Assembly: GCF_020037025.1 (NCBI RefSeq)
Contig: NZ_JAIQLH010000073.1
Location: forward strand, 1-64,000
From: Streptomyces huiliensis
Lineage (GTDB): Bacteria > Actinomycetota > Actinomycetes > Streptomycetales > Streptomycetaceae
DNA length: 64,000 nt
Direction of reading: 5' to 3'
Position numbers and translations under genes: made by a program. Numbering within the stretch: position 1 is the stretch's first letter; each line of letters opens with the position of its first letter. Below, in pieces: positions 35,209 through 44,774 of this stretch. The notes beneath the pieces were generated by a model, which was given only the letters and a program-made list of their open reading frames with translations, searched no databases and was not told the origin of the DNA.

Positions 35209-36099
35209 TCAGGCCCCGTCCTTCTTGGCCTCCGCCATCGGGTCCATGACCTCACCGGCCGGCGGCGCCTTGATCTCGACCGGCTTGTTGTAGTCGAGGA
35301 ACTTGATGGTCAGGTCCATCGGGCCCTTCTGGGTGGCGGACCGCATGCGGAACTGCTTGGTGTGGTCCTGCCCGTCGATCCACATGTCCATCGCGAACTT
35401 GTCGACGCCCAGCTTCTCGAAGCCCTTGAGCTTGGCCTCCCGGCGCTCCTTGGTCTTCGGGTCCTTCTCCTTGGCCAGGGCCTCACGCATCTGGGCCAGG
35501 GTGACGGTGCCCTTGTAGTGGGTCGTCTTCACCCCGTCGACGGTCTCGTCGCCGACCTTCTCCAGGTCCTTCGCCGCGTTCATGGAGGCGGAGTCCTCCA
35601 TGGGGTTCTGCTCGGCCTGACCACTCACGCTGAAGGGGTTGTCCGCCCCGCCGGGAGCCTTTCCATGCCCCACGTTGGGCATCTTGATCCAGCTCTTGCC
35701 ACCGCCCGTCTTCTGCCCCTTGGCGCTGAGATAGACAGCGCCGTCGACGAGGCGGATCTCCATTTCCCCGCCCTCGTCCGGGGTCGTGCCCTTCGCCTTC
35801 ATGTTCATCTGCATGGCCAGGGGCTTCGTGCTCATCGCGGCCTTGGCCTCGACGTGCCCGTTCTCGGGCATGTCGCCGCTCATGACGTACCGCAGCGACG
35901 TGATCGTCTCGTTCTTCTTCGAGGCCCGTTCCACGGCCGCCGCGAAGGAGGCGTCCACCGGCTTCTGCGCGGACTTTCCGGCCGCCTTGGAGCTGTCCTT
36001 CTTGTCAGCGTCCGAGGAATCCGAGGAGCAGGCGGCCGTACCGCACAGCAGGGCGCCGGCGAGCAGGGCTCCGGCGGCCTTCCGGTGCATGTTCTTCAT
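35209..36099 (-). CDS. secreted lipoprotein, LppX/LolA-like
   Basis: 296 residues with a signal peptide and lipobox (MKNMHRKAAGALLAGALLCG, then TAAC). It is a cell-surface lipoprotein by this signal. The mature part is beta-rich with KPLAMQMNMKAKG, DGAVYLSAKG and KVGDETVDGVKTTHYKGTVT, which resembles the LppX/LprAFG or LolA-like fold. ATG 36097-36099 has GGGGA ahead. It is paralogous to the next gene (same VDGV..xHYKGT segment), and both are wedged between rplJ and rplA, as in other Streptomyces. The ligand is unknown. Confidence 0.85.
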   Translation of the reverse strand: MKNMHRKAAGALLAGALLCGTAACSSDSSDADKKDSSKAAGKSAQKPVDASFAAAVERASKKNETITSLRYVMSGDMPENGHVEAKAAMSTKPLAMQMNMKAKGTTPDEGGEMEIRLVDGAVYLSAKGQKTGGGKSWIKMPNVGHGKAPGGADNPFSVSGQAEQNPMEDSASMNAAKDLEKVGDETVDGVKTTHYKGTVTLAQMREALAKEKDPKTKERREAKLKGFEKLGVDKFAMDMWIDGQDHTKQFRMRSATQKGPMDLTIKFLDYNKPVEIKAPPAGEVMDPMAEAKKDGA

Positions 36100-36131
36100 G
36101 ATCTTTTTCCCCAGTGGGCATGGCGTTTTCT

Positions 36132-36149
36132 TTCGCAAAACTTTGCGAA
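36132..36149. promoter_or_regulatory. operator-like palindrome before the lipoprotein gene
   Basis: TTCGCAAA (36132-36139), AC, TTTGCGAA (36142-36149): a perfect 8-bp inverted repeat about 33 bases upstream of the start codon. It is a likely repressor site for the 35209 gene. Confidence 0.5.
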
Positions 36150-36193
36150 CTGCTGTGACAATACCCTCCGGTAGCCCAAAGGCGACACATGAT

Positions 36194-36230
36194 TACGGCC
36201 CCCGTTCCCGGGCGGGGAACGGGGGCCGTA
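36194..36230 (-). terminator. terminator of the 36257 lipoprotein gene
   Basis: A perfect 16-bp stem (36194-36209 with 36215-36230), 5-base loop, placed 26 bases after the stop codon of the upstream lipoprotein gene. Confidence 0.8.
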
Positions 36231-36256
36231 TCGACCCTGGGAAGAATCACCCGGAA

Positions 36257-37213
36257 TTACGCACCGGCGCCCGAACCGGCGGCGGAACCGTCCTTCAGAC
36301 CCTTCATCATCTCCATGAGGTCGAGGGTCTCACCGGCGGGCGGCGCCTGGACGTCGGCCTTGGCGCCGTAGTCCTTGTACGTCCCGGTCATCTTGATCTT
36401 TCCCTGCGCGCTGTCCATGCCCATGACCATCTTGACCGGCAGGTCCTCGTTGTTGAGCCAGAACTCCATGTCGTAGTTCTTGATGCCGGCCTTCTTGACG
36501 CTCTCCAGCATCTGCTCGCGGTCCTTGGGGTCCATGAGCTTGGTGGACTGGTTGCCCTTCATCAGCTCGTCGACGGTCAGCGTGCCCTTGTAGTGCTGGG
36601 CGTCGACGCCGTCGACCTTCTCCGCGCCGAGGTGCTTGAGGTTGGGCGAGTCGAGCAGGACGGCCATCTGCTTGGCCGGGTCCTGGTTCATGTCGTTCAT
36701 GTTCCCCGTCATCTGCTTCTGCAGGGCGGGGTTGCCGGACTCCTTGGCGGCCGCGGCAATGTCGATCTTCATCCACTTCTTGCCGCGCATTTCGGCGGGC
36801 GCGGATTCCATGGCCTTGGCCGGCATCTGCATGTACATCACGTTGTCGACCATGAGCATGCGGGTGGCACCGGGGCCGTCCTTGCCGGCCAGGGCCGCGC
36901 CGCTGACCGTCATGTCCACGACGGTGGGGTTCCAGCCCTGGACGCCGTCCATCACCATCGGCCCGGAAGGCGCGCCCGGCGTCGATCCGGCCGGCATTTC
37001 CATGGTCATGTGGACCTTGGCCGACTTCGCCGCGCTGGTCTTCTTGAACGCCGCCTGAAGGGCCTGCACGGGGCTCCGGCCGTCGCTCTTCGACTGGCTC
37101 TGCGAGGAGCTCTTGTCGTCCTTCTTGTCGTCGGAGTCACACGCGACGGCGCCGACGAGAATGGCCGCGGCGGAAAGCGAGATACCGACGCGACGGATCG
37201 TGGACTTGGACAT
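36257..37213 (-). CDS. secreted lipoprotein, paralogue of the 35209 product
   Basis: 318 residues from ATG 37211-37213 (GGTGGGGGAT ahead). The signal peptide and lipobox are MSKSTIRRVGISLSAAAILV then GAVAC. A Ser/Lys/Asp-rich linker follows, then a Met-rich beta domain (KVHMTMEMPAG, MLMVDNVMYMQMPAKAME) and KVDGVDAQHYKGTLTVDELM. It shares the late domain and overall plan with the gene at 35209. Many Met residues could reflect exposure to oxidants or a hydrophobic ligand; this is a guess. Confidence 0.85.
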   Translation of the reverse strand: MSKSTIRRVGISLSAAAILVGAVACDSDDKKDDKSSSQSQSKSDGRSPVQALQAAFKKTSAAKSAKVHMTMEMPAGSTPGAPSGPMVMDGVQGWNPTVVDMTVSGAALAGKDGPGATRMLMVDNVMYMQMPAKAMESAPAEMRGKKWMKIDIAAAAKESGNPALQKQMTGNMNDMNQDPAKQMAVLLDSPNLKHLGAEKVDGVDAQHYKGTLTVDELMKGNQSTKLMDPKDREQMLESVKKAGIKNYDMEFWLNNEDLPVKMVMGMDSAQGKIKMTGTYKDYGAKADVQAPPAGETLDLMEMMKGLKDGSAAGSGAGA

Positions 37214-37329
37214 ATCCCCCACCTTTTTTGGAGACCTCTTGCACGTTCGTTCGGACGACGATAACGCAGCGGTCCGACAAGAGGACAACAAGGCAAGGGG
37301 CGGGCAAGGGAACGAGGCCGGGAAAAAGA

Positions 37330-37369
37330 GGCCGGCCCCCGCACCCTGGAACGGATGCGGGGGCCGGCC
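37330..37369 (-). terminator. rplKA terminator
   Basis: A perfect 14-bp stem (37330-37343 with 37356-37369) with a 12-base loop, followed on the minus strand by CTCTTTTTCC. It is a standard intrinsic terminator. Confidence 0.85.
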
Positions 37370-37409
37370 CCGGAAACACACGCGGTCACACGCGGTGCGA
37401 GAACGTCTC

Positions 37410-38126
37410 TCAGACGGTCTCGTCCTCGGCGAGGAGGTTGCGGGTGCGGTTCGGGTCCAGCGGGATGCCGGGGCCCATGGTGGTGCTCAGGGTCGCCTTC
37501 TTGACGTAGCGGCCCTTGGCGGCGGACGGCTTGAGGCGGAGGATCTCCTCGAGCGCGGCGCTGTAGTTCTCGATCAGCGACTTCTCGTCGAACGACGTCT
37601 TGCCGATGATGAAGTGCAGGTTCGCGTGCTTGTCGACACGGAACTCGATCTTGCCGCCCTTGATCTCGGTCACGGCCTTGGCCGTGTCCGGGGTGACCGT
37701 GCCGGTCTTCGGGTTCGGCATCAGACCACGGGGACCGAGCACGCGGCCGAGGCGGCCGACCTTGCCCATGAGGTCCGGGGTGGCGACGACGGCGTCGAAG
37801 TCCAGACGGCCCTTGGCGACCTCGTCGATGAGCTCGTCGGCACCGACGATGTCGGCGCCCGCGGCACGCGCGGCCTCGGCACGGTCGCCGGTCGCGAAGA
37901 CCAGGACCCGGGCGGTCTTACCGGTGCCGTGCGGAAGGTTCACGGTGCCACGGACCATCTGGTCCGCCTTGCGCGGGTCGACGCCCAGACGCAGGGCGAC
38001 CTCGACGGTGCTGTCGAACTTGGTGCCGGAGGTGTCCTTCGCCAGACGGACGGCCTCGAGCGGAGCGTACAGGCGCTCCCGGTCGATCTTCGCGTCCGCG
38101 TTGCGAAGAGTCTTGCTGCGCTTCAC
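37410..38126 (-). CDS. rplA: 50S ribosomal protein L1
   Basis: 238 residues, GTG start 38124-38126 with GAGGAG ahead. It begins [20 protein letters not shown] and contains [20 protein letters not shown], the L1 signature. L1 forms the mobile stalk next to the E site and can repress its own operon. It follows rplK after 80 bases. Confidence 0.97.
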   Translation of the reverse strand: MKRSKTLRNADAKIDRERLYAPLEAVRLAKDTSGTKFDSTVEVALRLGVDPRKADQMVRGTVNLPHGTGKTARVLVFATGDRAEAARAAGADIVGADELIDEVAKGRLDFDAVVATPDLMGKVGRLGRVLGPRGLMPNPKTGTVTPDTAKAVTEIKGGKIEFRVDKHANLHFIIGKTSFDEKSLIENYSAALEEILRLKPSAAKGRYVKKATLSTTMGPGIPLDPNRTRNLLAEDETV

Positions 38127-38206
38127 TGATACTCCTCAGTGGTGAATGGAGTCGTGGTGCGGGCCAGCGCTGGCCCTTCCACGTGGTGCCTGAAGGGGCG
38201 GGACGA

Positions 38207-38641
38207 TCAGCCCTCGACCGTGATGCCCATGGAACGGGCGGTGCCGGCGATGATCTTCTCGGCGGCGTCCAGGTCGTTGGCGTTCAGGTCGGGCATCTTG
38301 GTGGTGGCGATGTCACGGACCTGGTCACGCGTGATCTTGGCGACCTTGGTCTTGTGCGGCTCGCCGGAGCCCTTGTCCACGCCCGCGGCCTTGAGGATCA
38401 GCTTCGCGGCCGGCGGAGTCTTGGTGACGAAGGTGAAGGAACGGTCCTCGTAGACCGTGATCTCCACCGGCACGACCATGCCACGCTGCGACTCGGTCGC
38501 GGCGTTGTAGGCCTTGCAGAACTCCATGATGTTGACGCCGTGCTGACCCAGCGCGGGGCCGACCGGCGGAGCCGGGTTGGCGGCACCGGCCTGGATCTGG
38601 AGCTTGATAAGCCCCGTGACCTTCTTCTTCTTGGGAGGCAT
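38207..38641 (-). CDS. rplK: 50S ribosomal protein L11
   Basis: 144 residues, ATG 38639-38641 behind GGAGAGAG. It has the [20 protein letters not shown] signature and the C-terminal rRNA-binding domain, including [21 protein letters not shown]11 forms the GTPase-associated centre and is the binding site of thiostrepton-type antibiotics. Confidence 0.97.
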
Positions 38642-38706
38642 TGCTCTCTCCGGGTCCTAGTGAGAGTTTTCTGCCCACGACACACTGCGCGCAGGCATAC
38701 CGCACC

Positions 38707-38734
38707 ACGATAACGGGTAACGTGGCCGGCCCAA
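38707..38734 (-). promoter_or_regulatory. candidate rplK promoter
   Basis: On the minus strand, TTGGGC (38729-38734), 16 bases, TATCGT (38707-38712). It directly follows the nusG terminator. Confidence 0.45.
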
Positions 38735-38776
38735 AAACCGAGAGGTCAGGCCGCCCCTCGCGGGGCTGCCCGACCT
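38733..38776 (-). terminator. nusG terminator
   Basis: An imperfect 15-bp stem (38743-38757 with 38762-38776) is followed on the minus strand by CTCGGTTTTTGG. It separates nusG from rplK. Confidence 0.7.
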
Positions 38777-38800
38777 GTTCGGAAGCGTACGGCCAGAAGA

Positions 38801-39691
38801 TCAGTTCTTCTGGATCTGGTCGAAGCTCAGCTCGACCGGGGTCTCGCGGCCGAAGATCTCGACGAGGCCCTTGACCTTCTTCGAGTCGGCGTTGATCTCG
38901 TTGATCGTCGCCTGGAGCGTCGCGAACGGGCCGTCGGTGACGGTGACCGAGTCGCCGACCTCGAAGTCCAGCACCTGGACCTCGACCTTGCGGCTGGGAG
39001 CCGGGCGGCCCTCGGCCTCGGCGGCCTCCTTGGCGGCCTTCTCCTCGGCCTCCGGGGCGAGCATCTTGACGATCTCGTCCAGGGTCAGCGGGTACGGGTC
39101 GTAGGCGTTGCCCACGAAGCCGGTGACGCCCGGGGTGTTGCGGACGACGCCCCACGACTCGTTCGTCAGGTCCATGCGCACCAGGACGTAGCCGGGGAGC
39201 TTGTTCTGGCGGACGGTGCGGCGGTCGCCGTTCTTGATCTGGACGACCTCTTCCTGCGGCACCTCGGCCTGGAAGATGTAGTCCTCGACGTTCAGCGAGA
39301 CGGCGCGCTGCTCGAGGTTGGTCTTCACGCGGTTCTCGTAACCGGCGTAGGTGTGGATGACGTACCACTCGCCGGGCAGCCCGCGGAGCTCGTCGCGGAG
39401 CGCGGCGACCGGGTCCACCGGAGCGGCCTCCTCGGCCTCTTCCTCGGCGTCCACGGCAGCCTCGGCGTCCTCAGCCTCTTCCGCGTCGGCCTCAGCGGCC
39501 ACCGCGTCGGCGTCGGCCTCGGCGGCCTCCTCGACGCCCTCGGCGTCGGCCGCCTCGGCGGCGGTGGGCTCGTGCCCGGCGTCGTCAGCGGTCGCAGCGT
39601 CGCCCTCGACCTCGGCCGAGACAGCCGCGTCCACGTCGGCCTCTGCCGCCTCGACGGGCTCGACGGCGTCGTTCAGGTTCGGGTCAGACAC
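38801..39691 (-). CDS. nusG: transcription termination/antitermination factor NusG
   Basis: 296 residues. I chose GTG 39689-39691 (product [20 protein letters not shown]). The first 110 residues are a very acidic Ala/Glu extension usual in actinobacteria. The NGN domain starts at [20 protein letters not shown], and the C-terminal KOW domain is around [20 protein letters not shown]. NusG binds RNA polymerase and couples it to Rho or ribosomes. It follows secE after 95 bases. Confidence 0.95.
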   Translation of the reverse strand: MSDPNLNDAVEPVEAAEADVDAAVSAEVEGDAATADDAGHEPTAAEAADAEGVEEAAEADADAVAAEADAEEAEDAEAAVDAEEEAEEAAPVDPVAALRDELRGLPGEWYVIHTYAGYENRVKTNLEQRAVSLNVEDYIFQAEVPQEEVVQIKNGDRRTVRQNKLPGYVLVRMDLTNESWGVVRNTPGVTGFVGNAYDPYPLTLDEIVKMLAPEAEEKAAKEAAEAEGRPAPSRKVEVQVLDFEVGDSVTVTDGPFATLQATINEINADSKKVKGLVEIFGRETPVELSFDQIQKN

Positions 39692-39786
39692 GTGGCTGCT
39701 TCTTCCTGGCTTCAAGGGGTGGAACGTGCGAAAAGGCGGCTCTCCGGAACCCTCCCGGAGGCGACCGCCTTGGCGCGCGGGCGGGC

Positions 39787-40074
39787 TCAGCCGAAGACGT
39801 ACTTGACGGCGTTGCTGAACCCATAGTCAATCACGGTCACGAGACCAATGACGATGACGACGAAAACGATCACCACGGAGGTGTACGTGGAGAGCTGGCC
39901 GCGCGAGGGCCAGACGACCTTGCGGAGCTCCGCGACGACCTGGCGGTAGAACAGCGCCATGCGCCCGAGCGGGCCCTTCTTGCCGCGCTTGCCGCCGCGG
40001 CGCTTCTTGACGGCGACCTCGTCCTCGGGACGACCGCTCTCAGGCGTCGCGGTGGAGCCAAGGGCTTCCGTCAC
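39787..40074 (-). CDS. secE: protein translocase subunit SecE
   Basis: 95 residues from GTG 40072-40074 with GAGG ahead. A charged N-terminus ([17 protein letters not shown]) leads to the amphipathic segment [20 protein letters not shown] and a single membrane helix ([19 protein letters not shown]). This is the standard short SecE of the Sec channel. It lies just downstream of tRNA-Trp, as is usual in the group. Confidence 0.95.
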   Translation of the reverse strand: MTEALGSTATPESGRPEDEVAVKKRRGGKRGKKGPLGRMALFYRQVVAELRKVVWPSRGQLSTYTSVVIVFVVIVIGLVTVIDYGFSNAVKYVFG

Positions 40075-40182
40075 TACGTCCTCACCTGAATCCGGGTCGT
40101 GGCCGTGCCGCGCCCGGTGGAGCCGCACGGCGGTGCATCAGTGCGTACGCACGCACCTCGGTGACGATGACGATGCGTGTAG

Positions 40183-40255
40183 CAGGGCCGAAGGGACTTG
40201 AACCCCCAACCGCTGGTTTTGGAGACCAGTGCTCTACCAATTGAGCTACGACCCT
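40183..40255 (-). tRNA. tRNA-Trp (CCA anticodon)
   Basis: 73 bases with a complete cloverleaf: acceptor AGGGTCG with CGGCCCT, anticodon stem CTGGT/ACCAG with loop CTCCAAA (anticodon CCA), T-arm GGGGGTTCAAGTCCCTT. The CCA end is not encoded. Confidence 0.95.
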
Positions 40256-40527
40256 TTGTGGTTCCCCCAACGTACCGCATCCGCTCGACCGCACGATGTG
40301 TCCGGTACGGATTCGGCTGTGAGGGGCCAACGACGCCTGAGTGTACGTGGTTCGGGCGCCGCCGTCGAACAGATACCGCCGCGAGCGCGGGAAAAGCTGC
40401 GGGAAAAGCTCCGGAATCACGAATTCCGTTCGTCTCTCGACCAGCCGCCCGGCCAGTCCCCGGACGGCCCGTACCGGTCCGTGGAACCTGCGCGCCCCGC
40501 GCGCGCCGGTTCTGCGACGATGCCTGT

Positions 40528-41775
40528 ATGACCGATGCCACCGCTCCCTTCCCCGCCGCTCAGGCACCCACCGACCGCCGGGTCTCCACCCGCATCGGGT
40601 CGATCTCCGAGTCCGCGACGCTCGCCGTGGACGCCAAGGCCAAGGCCCTCAAGGCGGCCGGGCGCCCGGTGATCGGCTTCGGCGCGGGCGAGCCGGACTT
40701 CCCCACCCCGGAGTACATCGTCGAGGCCGCCGTCGAGGCGTGCCGCGACCCGAAGAACCACCGCTACACGCCGGCCGGCGGGCTCCCCGAGCTGAAGGCC
40801 GCCATCGCCGCCAAGACGCTGCGCGACTCGGGCTACGAGGTCGAGGCGTCCCAGGTGCTCGTCACCAACGGCGGCAAGCAGGCCATCTACGAGGCGTTCG
40901 CCGCCATCCTCGACCCGGGCGACGAGGTGATCGTCCCGGCGCCGTACTGGACCACGTACCCCGAGTCGATCCGCCTGGCGGGCGGCGTCCCGGTGGACGT
41001 CGTGGCCGACGAGACGACCGGTTACCGGGTCTCCGTCGAGCAGCTGGAGGCGGCCCGCACCGAGCGCACCAAGGTGCTGCTCTTCGTCTCCCCGTCCAAC
41101 CCGACCGGCGCGGTCTACTCGCGCGCCCAGGTCGAGGAGATCGGCCGCTGGGCGGCGGAGCACGGCCTGTGGGTCCTGACGGACGAGATCTACGAGCACC
41201 TCGTCTACGGGGACGCCGAGTTCTCGTCCCTGCCGGTGGTGGTGCCGGAGCTGCGCGACAAGTGCATCGTGGTCAACGGCGTCGCCAAGACGTACGCCAT
41301 GACGGGCTGGCGCGTGGGCTGGATCATCGGTCCGAAGGACGTGGTGAAGGCCGCGACCAACCTCCAGTCGCACGCCACCTCCAACGTGAGCAACGTCGCG
41401 CAGCGCGCCGCGCTGGCCGCCATCGCCGGCGACCTGGCGGCCGTCGAGGAGATGAAGGTCGCCTTCGACCGTCGCCGCCGCACGATCGTGCGCATGCTCA
41501 ACGAGATCGACGGCGTCGTCTGCCCGGAGCCGGAGGGCGCGTTCTACGCCTACCCGTCGGTGAAGGCGCTGCTCGGCAAGGAGATCCGCGGCAAGCGGCC
41601 GGCCACCTCGGTGGAGCTGGCGGCGCTGATCCTGGAGGAGGCCGAGGTCGCGGTCGTCCCGGGCGAGGCGTTCGGCACGCCGGGCTACCTGCGGCTGTCG
41701 TACGCGCTGGGCGACGAGGACCTGGCGGAGGGCGTCTCCCGGATCCAGAAGCTGCTGGGCGAGGCGCGCGACTGA
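40528..41775 (+). CDS. aspC: class I pyridoxal-phosphate aminotransferase (aspartate aminotransferase type)
   Basis: 415 residues. The PLP lysine is Lys254 in [14 protein letters not shown]. Other family motifs are [36 protein letters not shown] and the late Arg in YLRLSYALG. The enzyme moves the amino group between amino acids and 2-oxoacids, most likely Asp/Glu. No ribosome site precedes ATG 40528, and GACGAT lies seven bases upstream, so the mRNA may be leaderless. It diverges from tRNA-Trp/secE. Confidence 0.92.
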   Translation: MTDATAPFPAAQAPTDRRVSTRIGSISESATLAVDAKAKALKAAGRPVIGFGAGEPDFPTPEYIVEAAVEACRDPKNHRYTPAGGLPELKAAIAAKTLRDSGYEVEASQVLVTNGGKQAIYEAFAAILDPGDEVIVPAPYWTTYPESIRLAGGVPVDVVADETTGYRVSVEQLEAARTERTKVLLFVSPSNPTGAVYSRAQVEEIGRWAAEHGLWVLTDEIYEHLVYGDAEFSSLPVVVPELRDKCIVVNGVAKTYAMTGWRVGWIIGPKDVVKAATNLQSHATSNVSNVAQRAALAAIAGDLAAVEEMKVAFDRRRRTIVRMLNEIDGVVCPEPEGAFYAYPSVKALLGKEIRGKRPATSVELAALILEEAEVAVVPGEAFGTPGYLRLSYALGDEDLAEGVSRIQKLLGEARD

Positions 41776-41896
41776 CGCGGCGGGCCCGCCTGACCGACGG
41801 ACGGACGCGACGGCCCGGTCGATCTCGCTTTCGGGCGCTTCCCCCTTCAGGGAAACGCCCTTCCGGTCGACCGGGTCGATGCGGCAGGATCCCTGA

Positions 41897-42928
41897 ATGG
41901 AGAACGTTCGCGACGTCCGTCTGCTGCCGAAGGCCCATCTGCACCTGCACTTCACCGGTTCCATGCGCCCGGCGACCCTGCTGGAGCTGGCCGACAAGTA
42001 CGGGGTGCACCTGCCGGAGGCCCTGAGCGGCGGTGAGCCCCCGAGACTGCGGGCCACGGACGAGCGCGGCTGGTTCCGGTTCCAGCGGCTGTACGACATC
42101 GCGCGCTCCTGCCTGCGCTCCCCCGACGACATCCGGCGGCTGGTGCGCGAGGCCGCCGAGGAGGACGTCAGGGACGGCTCGGGGTGGCTGGAGATCCAGG
42201 TCGACCCCACCTCGTACGCGCCCCGGCTGGGCGGGCTGATCCCCGCGCTGGAGGTCATCCTGGACGCGGTGGAGACCGCGTCCCGGGACACCGGCCTCGG
42301 GATACGGGTCCTGGTCGCCGCGAACCGCATGAAGCACCCCCTGGACGCCCGCACCCTGGCCCGGCTCGCGGTGCGCTACGCGGACCGGGGCGTGGTCGGC
42401 TTCGGCCTCTCCAACGACGAGCGGCGGGGCTTCGCCCGGGACTTCGACCGGGCCTTCGAGATCGCCCGGGAGGGCGGCCTGCTGGCCGCGCCGCACGGCG
42501 GCGAGCTGTCGGGCCCGGCGAGCGTCCGCGACTGCCTGGACGACCTGCACGCGGGCCGGGTGGGCCACGGCGTCCGGGCCGCGGAGGACCCGCGGCTCCT
42601 CCGCAAGCTGGCGGAGCGGGGTGTGACCTGCGAGGTCTGCCCGTCCTCGAACGTGGCCCTCGGCGTCTACGAGAAGCCCGCGGACGTCCCGCTCCGCACC
42701 CTCTTCGACGCCGGCGTCCCCATGGCCCTCGGCGCCGACGACCCCCTCCTCTTCGGCTCCCGCCTGGCCGCCCAGTACCAGCTGGCCCGCGAGCACCACG
42801 GCTTCACGGACGAGGAACTGGCCGAACTGGCCAGGCAGTCGATCCGCGGCTCGGTGGCGCCGGGGGATGTGAAGGGCAGGTTGCTGGCGGGCGTGGACGC
42901 GTGGCTCCACAGCCCGTCCGGCGTTTGA
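41897..42928 (+). CDS. add: adenosine deaminase family protein
   Basis: 343 residues. Zinc ligands are His16 and His18 in AHLHLHFTG, then PHGGE for the catalytic Glu, EVCPSSNVALG, and LGADDPLLF for the metal and base Asp. It removes the amino group of adenosine or a related purine nucleoside. The usual LDG after the first His pair is FTG here, so substrate range may differ. CAGGAT lies close to the ATG and no ribosome site is seen, so it may be leaderless. The last codons and the stop are formed by a repeat element. Confidence 0.85.
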   Translation: MENVRDVRLLPKAHLHLHFTGSMRPATLLELADKYGVHLPEALSGGEPPRLRATDERGWFRFQRLYDIARSCLRSPDDIRRLVREAAEEDVRDGSGWLEIQVDPTSYAPRLGGLIPALEVILDAVETASRDTGLGIRVLVAANRMKHPLDARTLARLAVRYADRGVVGFGLSNDERRGFARDFDRAFEIAREGGLLAAPHGGELSGPASVRDCLDDLHAGRVGHGVRAAEDPRLLRKLAERGVTCEVCPSSNVALGVYEKPADVPLRTLFDAGVPMALGADDPLLFGSRLAAQYQLAREHHGFTDEELAELARQSIRGSVAPGDVKGRLLAGVDAWLHSPSGV

Positions 42929-43030
42929 GGACAGCGCGCGACGCGTGCTGCGGGGGTGCGGGGGCGCAGCCCCTGCGGGAAACGGTGAAAGGGCGGGACA
43001 GGGGCCACCCCCCTCCCGCCCCAGCCCCTA
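42911..43030. repeat. Streptomyces REP/MITE-like element, copy 2
   Basis: AGCCCGTCCGGCGTTTGAGG (42911-42930) matches the inner arm at 25492-25511 except for one base. It is followed by GGGGCGCAGCCCC and a GGGCGGGACAGGGGCCACCCC end like that of copy 1. It lies between the convergent add and murB genes and supplies the end of the add reading frame (HSPSGV). Confidence 0.65.
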
Positions 43031-43035
43031 CGGGG

Positions 43036-44091
43036 CTACAGGCTGACGCCGACCGTCACCGGCTCATTCACCAGGGTCACCCCGAAAGCCTCCCGCACCC
43101 CGTCCCGAACCTCCCGGGCGAGCGCCAGCAGATCCTCCGTGGTGGCCGACCCCCGGTTCGTCAGGGCCAGCGTGTGCTTCGTCGAGATCCGCGCGGGCCC
43201 GGACCCGTACCCCTTCCCGAAGCCCGCCTTGTCGATCAGCCAGGCGGCGGACGTCTTCACCAGCCCGTCCCCCGCCGGGTAGGCGGGCGGCACGACGTCC
43301 GCCCCGAGCCGCTCCGCCGCCCGGGCCAGGAAGGCCGCGTGCTGCGAGGCCGTGAGCACCGGGTTGGTGAAGAACGACCCGGCGGACCAGGTGTCGTGGT
43401 CCTCGGGATCGAGCACCATGCCCTTGCCGGCCCGCAGCCGCAGCACGGTCTCGCGCGCGGTGGCGGCGGGAACGCGGTCCCCGGCGCCGACGCCGAGGGC
43501 ACGGGCCGTCTCGGGGTACTTGATGGGGGCGGAGAGCCCGCCCGCGTCCTCCAGGACGAAGCGGACGCGCAGGACGACGTAGCGGGAGGGGTCTTCCTTG
43601 AAGCGGCTGTGCCGGTAGGAGAAGCCGCACTCGGCGTTCGGCAGGACGACGGTCTCGCCGGCCCGGCGGTCGTAGGCGACGACCTCGGTGATGACGGAGG
43701 AGACCTCCTGGCCGTAGGCGCCGACGTTCTGGATCGGGGTGGCGCCGGCCGAGCCGGGGATGCCGGCCATGCACTCGATGCCGGCGAGCCCGGCCTCGAC
43801 GGTGCGGGCGACGGCGTCGGACCAGTTCTCGCCGGCGGCGAGCTCCAGGCGGGTGCCGTCGAGGGCGAACCCGCGGGTGGCGATGCGCAGGGCGACGCCG
43901 TCGAAGCCCTTGTCGGAGATCACGAGGTTGCTGCCGCCGCCGATAATCAGCAGCGGCGTCCCGGAGGCGTCCGCCTCGCGGACGGTCGCGATCACTTCCT
44001 CGTCGGTGACGGCCGTGACCAGACGGGTCGCGGGGCCGCCGAGACGGAAGGTGGTCAGGGGGGCGAGCGGGGTGTCGTGGAGTTCCTGCAC
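43036..44091 (-). CDS. murB: UDP-N-acetylmuramate dehydrogenase
   Basis: 351 residues, GTG start 44089-44091. The FAD site is LLIIGGGSNLVISDKGFDGV, with GIPGSAGATPIQNVGAYGQE following and the catalytic Ser in AGSFFTNPVLTA. MurB reduces UDP-GlcNAc enolpyruvate to UDP-MurNAc in cell-wall synthesis. It is a type I enzyme by length and motif order. It converges on add. Confidence 0.95.
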   Translation of the reverse strand: MQELHDTPLAPLTTFRLGGPATRLVTAVTDEEVIATVREADASGTPLLIIGGGSNLVISDKGFDGVALRIATRGFALDGTRLELAAGENWSDAVARTVEAGLAGIECMAGIPGSAGATPIQNVGAYGQEVSSVITEVVAYDRRAGETVVLPNAECGFSYRHSRFKEDPSRYVVLRVRFVLEDAGGLSAPIKYPETARALGVGAGDRVPAATARETVLRLRAGKGMVLDPEDHDTWSAGSFFTNPVLTASQHAAFLARAAERLGADVVPPAYPAGDGLVKTSAAWLIDKAGFGKGYGSGPARISTKHTLALTNRGSATTEDLLALAREVRDGVREAFGVTLVNEPVTVGVSL

Positions 44092-44219
44092 GGCGACAAG
44101 GGTACGGGGGCGGGGAGCCGCGCCCCGGCTCGGGACCGGCCCCTACCCCGGGTCCCCCGCCCTTCGCCCCGCTCCGAACCGGCGGGACGCCGTCCCGGAG
44201 CGCCGGGCGGCAGCCGATG

Positions 44220-44633
44220 TCAGGGAACCGCCTTCTGCAGGGCTGCGAGGCACGACGCGGACGGCTTCGGGTGGAGGCTCTCGTCCTCCGGATCGCCGAC
44301 GACCGAGAGCAGGGACTGGTTGAGGACATCCGCGCACTGCTTGGGCACCTTCACGGTCTTGGTGAGGTCGAACACGGGCACCTCGGCACCGCCGCACTGG
44401 TTGAGCGGCCCGCTGACGGGCAGGCCCAGCACGTTCCCCCCGGCGGCGCTCGTCACTCGCGAGGCGGCCCCTTGGGCGGCCGCCGCCGACCGGGCGGCGC
44501 AGCCGTTGCCGACGGCCGGGGAGAGAACGCCGGCGCCCAGGCCCCCGGCCCGGGCAGGGGACCCGAAGGTCAGGGCCACCGCCGAGAGCGTCAAGGGGAC
44601 GGCGGAGGCACGGACGAGGGCGCTTCGCTTCAT
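44220..44633 (-). CDS. small secreted protein of unknown function
   Basis: 137 residues from ATG 44631-44633. A signal peptide (MKRSALVRASAVPLTLSAVA up to a cut after SPARA) is followed by a Gly/Ala-rich mature part with four Cys (GNGC, NQCG, KQCAD, ASCL), which can form two disulphides. The part LGLPVSGPLNQCGGAEVPVF recalls chaplins but is not a clear match. The neighbours (murB, MFS exporter) do not suggest a role. Confidence 0.65.
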   Translation of the reverse strand: MKRSALVRASAVPLTLSAVALTFGSPARAGGLGAGVLSPAVGNGCAARSAAAAQGAASRVTSAAGGNVLGLPVSGPLNQCGGAEVPVFDLTKTVKVPKQCADVLNQSLLSVVGDPEDESLHPKPSASCLAALQKAVP

Positions 44634-44774
44634 GCGCTGGTGAACGAGCACGCCGGCCCGTGGGCACGGGGACCGGCAGCGCCGGCCCGGGAGCCGGCGT
44701 CGCGCGGCACCGGAAACGCGAGGCCCGGGTCGCCTGGTCCGACGGCCCGGGCCCTTCGGCACACGCTCGGGGCG

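Noticed and set aside
44220..44633. A chaplin or rodlin
   Set aside because: Only a short stretch recalls chaplins; Cys spacing and length do not fit, so it is left as a secreted protein of unknown function.
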